Shown piece by piece: positions 49,085 to 57,248 of a DNA stretch of 64,000 nt. The DNA is from MAG-120802 sp964521265. GTDB taxonomy: Bacteria > Actinomycetota > Actinomycetes > Nanopelagicales > Nanopelagicaceae. Made by a program: the position numbers and the translations under genes. A model generated the notes under the pieces. It saw nothing but the letters and a program-made list of their open reading frames with translations, was not told the origin of the DNA and did no database searches. Positions within the stretch are counted from its first letter, which is position 1, and each line of letters begins with the position of its first letter. Where the stretch lies: the NCBI GenBank assembly GCA_964521265.1, contig CAZFQY010000001.1:40368-104367 (forward strand), written 5' to 3'.

Positions 49085-51070
49085 TTAACGGTCACGGAGG
49101 CGAACTGAGATCCGGATCGGAGAACCGGAGAACCCAAATTCCTCTCTTAGACGTCTTTCAATAAAACGTCTATAGCTTGACTCGAGGAAATCTGTTGCGA
49201 AGATTATGAAGGTAGGGGGTTCTATCCCCGCCTGTGTGGCGAAGAGGATCTTTGGTTGTTTGCCGCCTCTAACTGGTGGAGGGTTTGAGCTGACAAGTTG
49301 GCCCATGAAGGCGTTTAACCTTCCTGTAGGAACGCGGAACTCCCAACTTTGTAGCGCCCGTTCGACGGCAGGAATTAGGCGATCTTTATGCCAACCGGTC
49401 TTCGCCGAAAGGTTAATCCGCTCTGCCCATTCAACTTGATCTAGGTTCCTATCTATCTCCCGTTCGAGCTGTAGTCGCCGGTCTTCATCGAGTAGATCCC
49501 ATTTGTTCATCACTACCACTAAAGCTTTTCCTGCTTCCTCAGCCATAGTGATAATCCGCAAATCCTGCTCCGTCATCTGGGCAGATGCGTCAAGAACTAT
49601 CACCACAACTTCCGTATTCTCTATAGCGCGCTCTGTTCTTAGAGCGGCGTAATAATCGGTTCCACTCGCCTGATGCGCTCTCCTCCTGATTCCCGCGGTG
49701 TCGATAAACCTCCATGTCTTGCCATCTACATCAATCAGCTCATCTATCGGGTCTCTGGTTGTGCCTTCAGCATCATCAACTAGTGCACGAGTGCTTCCTG
49801 CAAAAGAATTAAGCAAGCTGCTCTTTCCAACATTTGGCCGGCCGACGATAGCGATCTTTCTAAAACCATCAGAAACTCGACCGCGACCAACTTCTGGTAA
49901 TCGTTCTACGATCTTGTCGAGCAGATCTCCCGAACCCCTACCGTGAGCTGCAGATACGAAATGTGGTTCACCTAGTCCGATATTCCATAACTGATGAGCG
50001 TCGAGTTCGTCGCGCTCTGAATCAACTTTATTGGCAATGAGCATGACGTCAACTTTGCTCTTACGCAGGATGCTCACAAGAGCCTCGTCTTCGCTCTGTG
50101 CTCCAACATGAGCATCAACCACGAAAAGAATCAGATCAGCTTCACCTATTGCGCTCTGAGCGGCGTCCGATATTTTGAGCGCTATTCCCTCGGCGGTGGG
50201 CTCCCAGCCGCCGGTATCCATTAAAGTGAATTTCTTTCCATTCCACTCTGCATCATATTTAACGCGATCACGCGTAACTCCTGGCGTATCCTCGATGATT
50301 GCTTCGCGCCCACCAATAATTCGATTGACGAGAGTGGACTTTCCAACATTAGGTCGACCGACCACTGCAACAACAGGCAACCCGAGCAGTGATCTCTGCT
50401 TCAAGATGTTCCAGATGTAATCAACTGTCTCATCAAGGGTTAGATGTGTTGAATCAATCAGAAGCGCATCGGGTGCTTTTTTCAAGGGCGAGATTTCACG
50501 AGAACTATCGATAGCGTCCCTTGCAGCAAGGGAATCAGCAACGCTTTGCGCTTCGCTTCTTGCGATTTGCATTGAATCAAGCTCGCTCTCGCGACGTTTA
50601 GCGCGGGCCTGGATATCAGCTTGTAAGAAGAGCTTTAGTTGGGCGTCTGGGGCCACGACCGTACCGATATCTCGACCTTCGACGACAATCCCAGTATTTA
50701 TCTTGGCGATGATTGATCTCTGCAGTAGCAGAAGTTCTCTCCGTAAATCTGGCCATGCGCTGATCTGGCTCACATTTGAGTTAATAATCTCCTCGCGGAT
50801 CTCTTTAGTTAGCTCGCGTTCGCCAACAAATATTTTAGGCTCTTTTGGATCTGTCTCAAATCGTATTGGTGATTTACGTAGCGCATCCAAGAGTTCATCA
50901 GATGACTGCAACTTCGAATTGAGAAACAGCCAAGTTGCGGCTCTATACAGGGCGCCAGTATCTAGATAATTCCAACCTGCACGAATTGCAAGAGATTTAG
51001 CAGTTGATGACTTACCTGAACCACTAGGACCGTCAAGTGCAACAACAATCTGCTTCTTGATTGAATTCAC
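49085..51070 (-). CDS. cmk-der: Fused cytidylate kinase / ribosome-assembly GTPase Der
   Basis: This 661-residue fusion has an N-terminal CMP kinase (about 1-215; P-loop DGPSGSGKSST, LDTGALYRAATW, VVEGRDIGTVV) and a C-terminal Der/EngA with two GTPase domains (each with GRPNVGKS; DTGGWEP and DTAGIRRR as G3; NKVDSE and NKWDLL as G4) and a KH-like end. The kinase makes CDP; Der helps 50S ribosome assembly. The same fusion is known in other actinobacteria. GTG 51070 is chosen as it overlaps the tyrA stop (GTGA) with GGAGAG upstream; GTG 51088 is an alternative. Confidence 0.94.
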   Translation of the reverse strand: MNSIKKQIVVALDGPSGSGKSSTAKSLAIRAGWNYLDTGALYRAATWLFLNSKLQSSDELLDALRKSPIRFETDPKEPKIFVGERELTKEIREEIINSNVSQISAWPDLRRELLLLQRSIIAKINTGIVVEGRDIGTVVAPDAQLKLFLQADIQARAKRRESELDSMQIARSEAQSVADSLAARDAIDSSREISPLKKAPDALLIDSTHLTLDETVDYIWNILKQRSLLGLPVVAVVGRPNVGKSTLVNRIIGGREAIIEDTPGVTRDRVKYDAEWNGKKFTLMDTGGWEPTAEGIALKISDAAQSAIGEADLILFVVDAHVGAQSEDEALVSILRKSKVDVMLIANKVDSERDELDAHQLWNIGLGEPHFVSAAHGRGSGDLLDKIVERLPEVGRGRVSDGFRKIAIVGRPNVGKSSLLNSFAGSTRALVDDAEGTTRDPIDELIDVDGKTWRFIDTAGIRRRAHQASGTDYYAALRTERAIENTEVVVIVLDASAQMTEQDLRIITMAEEAGKALVVVMNKWDLLDEDRRLQLEREIDRNLDQVEWAERINLSAKTGWHKDRLIPAVERALQSWEFRVPTGRLNAFMGQLVSSNPPPVRGGKQPKILFATQAGIEPPTFIIFATDFLESSYRRFIERRLREEFGFSGSPIRISVRLRDR

Positions 51071-52122
51071 TGCTGATGCACTCTCCACCCTTTACCTAAT
51101 AAATGAAGATGAAGTCTCTTGGCATCATCCGCTGATAAGGCTAGTCGTATCAAGCCAGTTTCCTGCTTTGGCGAGTGTTCTAGAGATAAATCCTCAACAT
51201 TTGCAGAAATCTCCGCGCATTCGTTGAACAGTGCTCCTAATTGACCCGGCTTATCTTCAATAACGATGTTTAAGTAGGTGTACTTCCGGGGACGTGATCC
51301 ATGTTTGCCGCTTAAGCTTGCGTGTACTGCATTGGCGATTTGAAAAATATCCGCTAGTTTTTCGCCATTTTCTTCTTTGATCGCATCCTCGAACACTTTT
51401 AGTCGGACATTGAGTGCACCTATTGCATGGAGGATCTCATCTTTATTTGAGAGCAATATCTCGGTCCAGAGTTGACTGTTTGATCCCGCCAAACGCAGCA
51501 TGTCTCGAAGGCCCTGACCTGAAATATCCAGCGCCTCCCCTAGTTCGCTTAGAGAAGCTGCCAGCGCAGTACTGAGTATTTGGGGAAGATGAGATATTTG
51601 CGCAAAGAGTCGATCATGCTCAACGGCGGACATCCGGTACGGAACTGCTCCCAATTCATAGATAAAACTCTCGACGTAATCAGTTAGATGTGGATCGGAA
51701 TTTGAGGCTGGGGTTATGATCCACGCGCGCCCGTCGAATAAATCACTCCTTGCCGAATATGGCCCGACACTTTCTCTGCCAGCAATCGGATGAGTACCCA
51801 TAAAGCGACTATTTAAGGCCGTTATAGTCGTCACCTGAAGTAGAAGATTAGCCTTTGTGCTACTTACATCTATAAATACTGCATTTGGATTGATGACAAA
51901 TTCAGACTTTAGAGTTTCAAAGACTGCATTTGGTGGTGTTGCGATTACAACTATCTCGGGCGACCTCCCGGAAGTTGAGGCACCAACCAAGTCAGAAGCC
52001 ATACCTTCGCTTGGTCTATTCTCATCTTTAATCTGGACGCCCCACCCGCGCTCCTTCAGGCGGAGGGCGATCGAAGTGCCGATGAGTCCCGCTCCAACGA
52101 TGCGAGCCTCTCGTTCACTCAT
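51067..52122 (-). CDS. tyrA: Prephenate dehydrogenase with C-terminal ACT domain
   Basis: This 351-residue enzyme converts prephenate to 4-hydroxyphenylpyruvate for tyrosine. The NAD(P)-binding fold GAGLIGTSIAL is at the start, the catalytic histidine region is FMGTHPIAGRE, and H-D-x-x-x-A-x-x-S-H-L (HDRLFAQISHLPQ) follows. The ACT domain (about 270-345: YTYLNIVIEDKPGQLG) may bind tyrosine. ATG 52122 overlaps the aroH stop (ATGA), and the longer frame upstream lies inside aroH. Confidence 0.94.
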   Translation of the reverse strand: MSEREARIVGAGLIGTSIALRLKERGWGVQIKDENRPSEGMASDLVGASTSGRSPEIVVIATPPNAVFETLKSEFVINPNAVFIDVSSTKANLLLQVTTITALNSRFMGTHPIAGRESVGPYSARSDLFDGRAWIITPASNSDPHLTDYVESFIYELGAVPYRMSAVEHDRLFAQISHLPQILSTALAASLSELGEALDISGQGLRDMLRLAGSNSQLWTEILLSNKDEILHAIGALNVRLKVFEDAIKEENGEKLADIFQIANAVHASLSGKHGSRPRKYTYLNIVIEDKPGQLGALFNECAEISANVEDLSLEHSPKQETGLIRLALSADDAKRLHLHLLGKGWRVHQQ

Positions 52123-52481
52123 TGGGCTAGATCTTTTCTTAATATCGTTGTGCCACGAAGATATATATGGGCGATCTGTTTTTGGCTCCGGGTGCTCTCG
52201 CAATGGACTAGAACTCTAATTGTCCGAGGAAGACTGTTGGGCACCGGAATCTCAGTAGAACAGAGAAGTGGGACATCGCCTAAGCCCATAGCGCGGGCAG
52301 AAGCTGCTGGGAAATCTGATTTGAGATCGCTAGTGACTGTGAAGATAACGGAGATCAAGTCTTCGGCTGCAAGACCGTTGGCGCGCATCAATTCGCTCAT
52401 GAGCTCAACGACTGCGTCCTGCATAAGAAGAGGGTCGTCGCGATCGATCTGGGTTGCACCTCTGATGCCTCGGACGCTCAC
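52119..52481 (-). CDS. aroH: Chorismate mutase, AroH type
   Basis: This 120-residue enzyme converts chorismate to prephenate and belongs to the trimeric B. subtilis AroH type: RGIRGATQIDRDDP at the start, FTVTSDLKSDFPAASAR, and VLVHCES near the end. It is coupled to tyrA by ATGA, so successive steps of tyrosine and phenylalanine synthesis are made together. GTG 52481 is supported by TAAAAT 6 bases upstream. Confidence 0.93.
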   Translation of the reverse strand: MSVRGIRGATQIDRDDPLLMQDAVVELMSELMRANGLAAEDLISVIFTVTSDLKSDFPAASARAMGLGDVPLLCSTEIPVPNSLPRTIRVLVHCESTRSQKQIAHIYLRGTTILRKDLAQ

Positions 52482-52760
52482 TCACGAATTTTACGGCCGC
52501 CCACTTCCTTTTCGTTGGAAGTTGTTATCGCGTTTTAACGGTTAATCGATAAATGAATACTCACGCCAGTTCAAGGCTCACCTTTGAATTGTCGACAATA
52601 ACGGAGCAGGCCGAAGGCTCAGACTAAAGACTCTTTATCGACTTTATCAGCCGCTTTTGCGCATAATTTTATCGATAAATTGCTAAAAAATAGTAGCAGC
52701 AGATGCCGTTAAATCGATAAATAAATATTTTCTGAAGTATCTATTTATTGTTTTAACCTT
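52482..52760. repeat. AT-rich intergenic region with three ATCGATAAAT repeats
   Basis: This 279-base gap is the longest non-coding stretch in the window apart from the N gap. ATCGATAAAT occurs at 52545-52554, 52671-52680 and 52713-52722, all on the plus strand; the middle copy sits in the perfect 12-base palindrome TTTATCGATAAA (52668-52679). The first and third copies share more context (GTTAATCGATAAAT and GTTAAATCGATAAAT). Partial relatives (TTTATCGACTTTATC, 52634-52648) and a GTCGAC lie between. It is downstream of rluB and upstream of aroH. No RNA gene or convincing ORF is seen; a protein-binding array is one possibility. Confidence 0.65.
52488..52493 (-). promoter_or_regulatory. -10 element of leaderless aroH-tyrA-cmk-der transcript
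   Basis: TAAAAT on the minus strand ends 6 bases before GTG 52481. It lies at the edge of the repeat-bearing intergenic region, which therefore forms the upstream region of this operon. Confidence 0.55.
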
Positions 52761-53453
52761 TTATAGCTTAGTCGTTTCAACGATAGATAGATATCTCCAT
52801 TTTCCGCTCTTCAGCTCGCCCAGGTGAATTTTCCCTATTCTCACCCGGCGTAATGCAAGAACCGTAAGCCCCTGACTCGCGGCCATGCGTCTAACAATCT
52901 GGTTACGACCCTCATGAATCTCAATTTCAAAGCCGCCTGGAATCAACTTCAAAGCTTCCCCCTTAGCGAGGCCATCCTCCAATCGCACACCTTTTTTCAG
53001 GTTGGAGATCATCGCGCGCGTGACAGTCTCCTCAACAAAGACCTGATAAGTCTTAGCTGCTCCATGCGAGGGGTGGCTTATCTCCTGGGCCCACTCACCA
53101 TCGTTGGTTAAAATTAGAAGCCCTTCACTTTCTTTATCAAGCCGTCCGACATGAAAAAGGCGTTCTGCTCGATCCGAGAAATAGTCGCCGACGCAGGGTC
53201 GTCCTCGGTCATCTGACATGGTGGACAAAACACCTCTAGGTTTATAAAACGCAATATAAGTTCTGTTCGAATTGATTTGAATTGACTTACCATCAACTGA
53301 AACTTGAGACTTTAAAGGGTCTATTTTGGTTCCAAGCGTTCGAACGATCTTTCCATTTATCGAAACGCGACCAGATTCAATCAGCTCTTCACACTTACGG
53401 CGGCTAGCAACGCCAGCATCTGCGAGAACCTTCTGGAGGCGGATTTCCGGCAC
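52761..53453 (-). CDS. rluB: Ribosomal large-subunit pseudouridine synthase B-like
   Basis: This 230-residue RsuA/RluB-family enzyme has an N-terminal S4 RNA-binding domain (RLQKVLADAGVASRRKCEELI) and a catalytic domain with the aspartate in GRLDKESEGLLILTNDG, then KTYQVFVEE and EGRNQIVRRM. It modifies 23S rRNA (RluB) by synteny with scpAB; RsuA-like activity on 16S cannot be excluded. Start is GTG 53453. scpB ends 30 bases upstream. Confidence 0.92.
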   Translation of the reverse strand: MPEIRLQKVLADAGVASRRKCEELIESGRVSINGKIVRTLGTKIDPLKSQVSVDGKSIQINSNRTYIAFYKPRGVLSTMSDDRGRPCVGDYFSDRAERLFHVGRLDKESEGLLILTNDGEWAQEISHPSHGAAKTYQVFVEETVTRAMISNLKKGVRLEDGLAKGEALKLIPGGFEIEIHEGRNQIVRRMAASQGLTVLALRRVRIGKIHLGELKSGKWRYLSIVETTKL

Positions 53454-53483
53454 CCCGGAAGTCTACGGCCATTCCTAAAGCGC

Positions 53484-54041
53484 CTACTCCGTGAGCGAAG
53501 CTATAACTTCATCAAGGCCGTCAACATCGGGCAGAAATGGCGCGAGGGCAGGAAGGTCTTCAACTCGGTTTAGACCAATTCGCTCGAGAAAGTAGTTTGT
53601 GGTTCGGTACAAGATTGCCCCTGTTTCATGCTCCACGCCACACTCTTCGACCAATCCCCTATTTACCAAGGTTTTCATCACCGCTTCCACGTTCACACCT
53701 CGGATGGCGGAGACGCGGGCCCTGGAAATTGGCTGCCGGTAGGCAATGACGGCGAGGGTTTCTAGCGCCGCCTGGGTTAGCTTTGCCTGCTGGCCGTCAA
53801 GCACGAATTTCTCCACCAATGGAGCCAGGTCAGGATGGCTATAGAAGCGCCATCCTCCAGAAATCTGCTTTAGCTCAAAACCTCGCTGCTCGGCCACATA
53901 TTGACCTGAGAGACGATTAAGGGCTTCGACAACTTCCTCTGTTGGGCGCTCAATGATCTGGGCTAGAACCACTTCAGAGAGGGGCTCTTCAACAACCATC
54001 AGGATCGCCTCAATCGATCTTTCGAGCTCACGATCAGACAT
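53484..54041 (-). CDS. scpB: Segregation and condensation protein B
   Basis: This 185-residue kleisin-associated protein has two winged-helix domains: RELERSIEAILMVVEEPLSE at the start, and AALETLAVIAYRQPISRARVSAIRG with NRGLVEECG in the second. It should bind ScpA and SMC to condense the chromosome. ATG 54041 is chosen with GAAGG upstream and an 8-base overlap with scpA; GTG 54053 is an alternative. Confidence 0.94.
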   Translation of the reverse strand: MSDRELERSIEAILMVVEEPLSEVVLAQIIERPTEEVVEALNRLSGQYVAEQRGFELKQISGGWRFYSHPDLAPLVEKFVLDGQQAKLTQAALETLAVIAYRQPISRARVSAIRGVNVEAVMKTLVNRGLVEECGVEHETGAILYRTTNYFLERIGLNRVEDLPALAPFLPDVDGLDEVIASLTE

Positions 54042-54936
54042 CTTGGCCTTCACTTTCTACCTTTATCGGTTGGTCAAATTCATCACTAACGTTCACTTCT
54101 CCCGCATCGCTCCCCGTCCAGGTGATCTGCAGTTCCCCTAAGGCTACGACTTGTTCAAATCGGATCTGGGCCTCTCGGTAGAGCTCGAGTAAAGCTAGGA
54201 ATCGTGCCACCACAACCAGGGTATTTGGGGCATCTGCGACGATAGAGCGGAAGGTCATGCTTTTCTGGCGCCTTAGCAGCGTAACAACATGGTTCGCCTC
54301 AGCAGCAACGCTGACCATAGGAAGGTGGAGATGTGCGGTTGAGAGCGTGGGTACGGTTTTAGGCGTCAAAACGCGGTTTGCGATAGCAGCGAAACGCTCC
54401 GGACTGACGCCAATCAATACTTCGGGAAGGAGGGTTGCAAAAGCTGAATCGAGAGCGACGCTTCGCGGGAAGGTTCGCTCCTGTACCTCTATCCGCCTCT
54501 CAAGGATGGCGGCGACCTCCTTAAAAGCACGATACTGCAGCAGACGCGCGAACAGCAGATCCCTAGCCTCGAGGAGAGCGAGATCGCCCTCGTCATCGAC
54601 CTCACCAGAAGGCAATAGTCGAGCCGCCTTCAAATCAAGAAGTGTGGCTGCCACAACAAGGAACTCAGTTGCGTGATCTAACTTCCAACCCTCTTCTGTC
54701 TCTTCCAAAGCCTTGATATGAGCTATAAATTCATCAGTTACCGTTGCGATTGCCACCTCAGTGATATCCATTTTGTGGCGCGAAATAAGCTGCAGGAGAA
54801 GATCAAAGGGGCCGTCAAAATTCTCCAATGTAACTGAGAAGCCACTAATCCGCCCCTCGCCTTGAAAGGAGGAACTCTGCTCGCTTGTAACCGAACCTAA
54901 AGTTTTACTTGAGAGTTCAGTATTTTCAGTAACCAT
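54034..54936 (-). CDS. scpA: Segregation and condensation protein A (kleisin)
   Basis: This 300-residue kleisin bridges SMC heads. The core FSVTLENFDGPFDLLLQLISRHKMDITEVAIA (here split as the conserved N-terminal SMC-neck binding helix) is near residues 32-63, the middle has FLVVAATLLDLKAARLLPSG, and the C-terminal winged helix ends near VVALGELQI. About 30 low-complexity residues precede the core. It is divergent from parA with a 61-base gap; a possible -10 TAGAGT lies 9 bases before ATG 54936. Confidence 0.94.
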   Translation of the reverse strand: MVTENTELSSKTLGSVTSEQSSSFQGEGRISGFSVTLENFDGPFDLLLQLISRHKMDITEVAIATVTDEFIAHIKALEETEEGWKLDHATEFLVVAATLLDLKAARLLPSGEVDDEGDLALLEARDLLFARLLQYRAFKEVAAILERRIEVQERTFPRSVALDSAFATLLPEVLIGVSPERFAAIANRVLTPKTVPTLSTAHLHLPMVSVAAEANHVVTLLRRQKSMTFRSIVADAPNTLVVVARFLALLELYREAQIRFEQVVALGELQITWTGSDAGEVNVSDEFDQPIKVESEGQDV

Positions 54937-54985
54937 GACGCCCTAACTCTACGCGTGTCGTTCCTAGAATCCGAACCCATCTGCG

Positions 54986-54991
54986 TAAAGT
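54986..54991 (+). promoter_or_regulatory. -10 element of leaderless parA transcript
   Basis: TAAAGT ends 6 bases before parA ATG 54998. No Shine-Dalgarno is present in the gap to scpA. Confidence 0.55.
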
Positions 54992-54997
54992 CGCGCC

Positions 54998-55924
54998 ATG
55001 GCAAAAAGTGCTTCAGAGATTTCTCGTTTGAACGCTAAATCGACAATTCGTGGCGTTTCAAAGAACGATAGTGAAGTTGTCACAACTTCTTCAGTTTTAA
55101 ATCGTCCAACTCCTATCTTCCCCGAACCAGCTCCCTTGGCAACTCACGGTGATGCGCGCATCATCTCAGTCGTTAATCAAAAGGGCGGTGTCGGAAAGAC
55201 AACGACAACAATTAATCTAGGAGCTGCTTTTGCAGAACTAGGACGTCGCGTACTTCTAATTGATTTCGATCCTCAGCACTCGCTTTCAGTTGGCTTGAAT
55301 GTGTCAACGCGGGAAATTGAGGGGTCTGTCTACGACCTTCTTATGGATGAATCGACGAAGATTGATGATTTCCTCCTGAAAACTAGCGTTCCCGGAATGG
55401 ATATGGTGCCTGCACACGAAAACTTAGCGGGCGCTGAGGGTGGTTTAGTTAATGTCATCGCACGCGAAAAGATTCTGAAGCGTGTACTTCAGCCGGTTGT
55501 TGATTTCTACGATGTCATTCTCATTGACTGCCAACCTTCACTTGGTCTATTGACGGTAAATGCGCTGACAGCCTCTCATTGGGTCCTTGTTCCCCTTGAA
55601 TGCGAATACTTTGCGCTACGCGGGGTGGCGCTTTTGGATGACATCATCAAGAAGGTACAGATAAACACCAATCCCGATCTGCAGTTACTAGGGATACTCC
55701 CCACTATGTTCGATCGCAAGACGGTGCATAGTCGCGAAGTCCTCGAAAGAATTAGCGAAGCATTTCCAAACAAGATTTGTGACACAACCATCGCTCGCAC
55801 CGTTCGATTCCCTGAGACAACGGTTGCAGGAGAGCCCATCACTTCTTACGCTAGCTCCTCAGTCGGAGCTGCCTCTTATCGCCGGCTCGCTCGTGAATTG
55901 ATTGCAAATGGAGGTGTCAGATGA
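54998..55924 (+). CDS. ParA/Soj-family ATPase beside scpAB
   Basis: This 308-residue protein has a deviant Walker A KGGVGKTT (62-69), IDFDPQHSLSVGL and DVILIDCQPSLGLLTVNAL, and the late PTMFDRKTVHSREVL, all of the ParA/MinD group. The first 50 residues are a polar extension. It is not in the usual parAB locus near the origin; actinobacteria carry such a second ParA upstream of scpA. It overlaps the next gene by 4 bases, so that small protein is its probable partner. Function is not known for this group. Confidence 0.92.
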   Translation: MAKSASEISRLNAKSTIRGVSKNDSEVVTTSSVLNRPTPIFPEPAPLATHGDARIISVVNQKGGVGKTTTTINLGAAFAELGRRVLLIDFDPQHSLSVGLNVSTREIEGSVYDLLMDESTKIDDFLLKTSVPGMDMVPAHENLAGAEGGLVNVIAREKILKRVLQPVVDFYDVILIDCQPSLGLLTVNALTASHWVLVPLECEYFALRGVALLDDIIKKVQINTNPDLQLLGILPTMFDRKTVHSREVLERISEAFPNKICDTTIARTVRFPETTVAGEPITSYASSSVGAASYRRLARELIANGGVR

Positions 55925-56340
55925 CACGACGTATTAGTCTGCCGGGTGCAGATGAACTATTCCGAAAGACAACTCTTAGCGCTGTTCCTGATCAAGTTGA
56001 AGTAGTTGAAGAGGTTGTACATACCAATCGACCAACTACCCAAACTGTTGCGAAAACAGCTCCCAAGAATCCAACGGGCGTCAGACAGACACCAAGAAGA
56101 AGACCTACTGGAATCGAGAAGGGCCCTTCTGGCCGCGAGAAACATGATGAGAAGATCACGGTCTATCTCTCACCGGAAGAACTTTTTGATCTTGAGCAAG
56201 CCCGTCTCCATCTCCGTGGTGATTTGGGTCTAGCGGTCGATCGCGGTCGGATCGTTCGGGAAGCATTATCCATAGTCATCTCAGACCTCGAGGCTAAAGG
56301 CGACCAATCAATCATTGCCCGGAGATTGCGCGGGAGATAG
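55921..56340 (+). CDS. Small basic protein paired with the ParA-like ATPase, possible ribbon-helix-helix
   Basis: This 139-residue protein has a polar, Lys/Arg/Thr/Pro-rich N-terminal half (about 25-75) and a C-terminal domain KITVYLSPEELFDLEQARL, then VDRGRIVREALSIVISDLE. A short strand followed by two helices is the layout of a ribbon-helix-helix DNA-binding protein, although the spacing between helices is longer than usual. It is coupled to the ParA gene (ATGA), as centromere-binding proteins are in plasmid ParA systems. The role is inferred only. It ends 5 bases from the convergent xerD stop. Confidence 0.75.
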   Translation: MTRRISLPGADELFRKTTLSAVPDQVEVVEEVVHTNRPTTQTVAKTAPKNPTGVRQTPRRRPTGIEKGPSGREKHDEKITVYLSPEELFDLEQARLHLRGDLGLAVDRGRIVREALSIVISDLEAKGDQSIIARRLRGR

Positions 56341-56345
56341 TCGCT

Positions 56346-57248
56346 CTACTTGGCTCGTGGGTGCGCCGTTGCGTAACTCTCACGAAGCTTATCGATGGTC
56401 ACCAGGGTGTAAATCTGAGTCGTACTTACAGATGCATGTCCAAGCAACTCCTGAACCACTCTTATGTCCGCCCCACCATCTAGCAGATGGGTTGCAAACG
56501 AGTGCCGGAGCGCATGAGGAGATACTCGCGCCCCTAAGCCTGCTTTTTCCGCAGATTCAAGAACTATCTCCCAGGCGCTCTGCCTAGAGAGGCGACCGCC
56601 TCGAGCGTTAAGAAATAGCGCTTTTTGACCCTCTTTAGTTAGCGAGGGGCGAATCCTCACCAAGTAGTCATCGATTGCCTTTCGCGCAAAGCTCCCCACC
56701 GGCACGATTCTCTCTTTCTTTCCTTTGCCAATGAGCCTCAAAGTAATGACACCTTCAGAAGTTTCCTCAATCTTCTTGATGTCATCTGTATTAAGTGCAA
56801 CAAGCTCACTAACTCTGGCACCGGTCGCATATAGGAGCTCAAGAAGCGCGCGGTCTCGAACTCCCATACCTTCATTTGGTGGTGCTGAAAGGAGACTTTC
56901 TATCTCTGTAATCGAAAGAGCTTTAGGTAGACGTTTCGGGACAGTAGGAGGAATCAGTTCCCTTGCAATATTCTGAAAATTTCGATCCTTAGAAATGAAT
57001 TTATAGAAGGTACGAATCGAAACCGTGATACGGGCAATGCTTGCTTCTGCGAGACCAGATGCTCTCAGGGAGCTCAAGAAATCCCTCAAATCATCGACTC
57101 TTGCTGAAGTAAGGCTCAAATTACGTTGGTCGAGGAAGTTGATTAACTTCTTGAGATCACGTTCGTATGAGAGAAGAGTGTTCTTGCTCAAACCTCTCTC
57201 TACACCAATATGGCTGATGAAACTCTGGAGAAGCGCCCTATTTTCCAC
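56346..57248 (-). CDS. xerD: Tyrosine recombinase XerD
   Basis: This 300-residue recombinase resolves chromosome dimers at dif. The core-binding domain spans about 1-95. The catalytic residues are Arg145 (GARVSEL), Lys175 (GKGKKER), His245 and Arg248 (HALRHSFATHL), His271 (LLGHAS) and the nucleophile Tyr280 (TQIYT). Length and synteny with pyrG fit XerD rather than an integrase. It overlaps pyrG by 11 bases. Confidence 0.95.
   Translation of the reverse strand: MENRALLQSFISHIGVERGLSKNTLLSYERDLKKLINFLDQRNLSLTSARVDDLRDFLSSLRASGLAEASIARITVSIRTFYKFISKDRNFQNIARELIPPTVPKRLPKALSITEIESLLSAPPNEGMGVRDRALLELLYATGARVSELVALNTDDIKKIEETSEGVITLRLIGKGKKERIVPVGSFARKAIDDYLVRIRPSLTKEGQKALFLNARGGRLSRQSAWEIVLESAEKAGLGARVSPHALRHSFATHLLDGGADIRVVQELLGHASVSTTQIYTLVTIDKLRESYATAHPRAK

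Noticed and set aside
52553..52627. 24-codon open frame within the repeat-bearing intergenic region
   Set aside because: It starts in the ATCGATAAAT repeat, has no Shine-Dalgarno and no -10 at the leaderless spacing, and its length is expected by chance.
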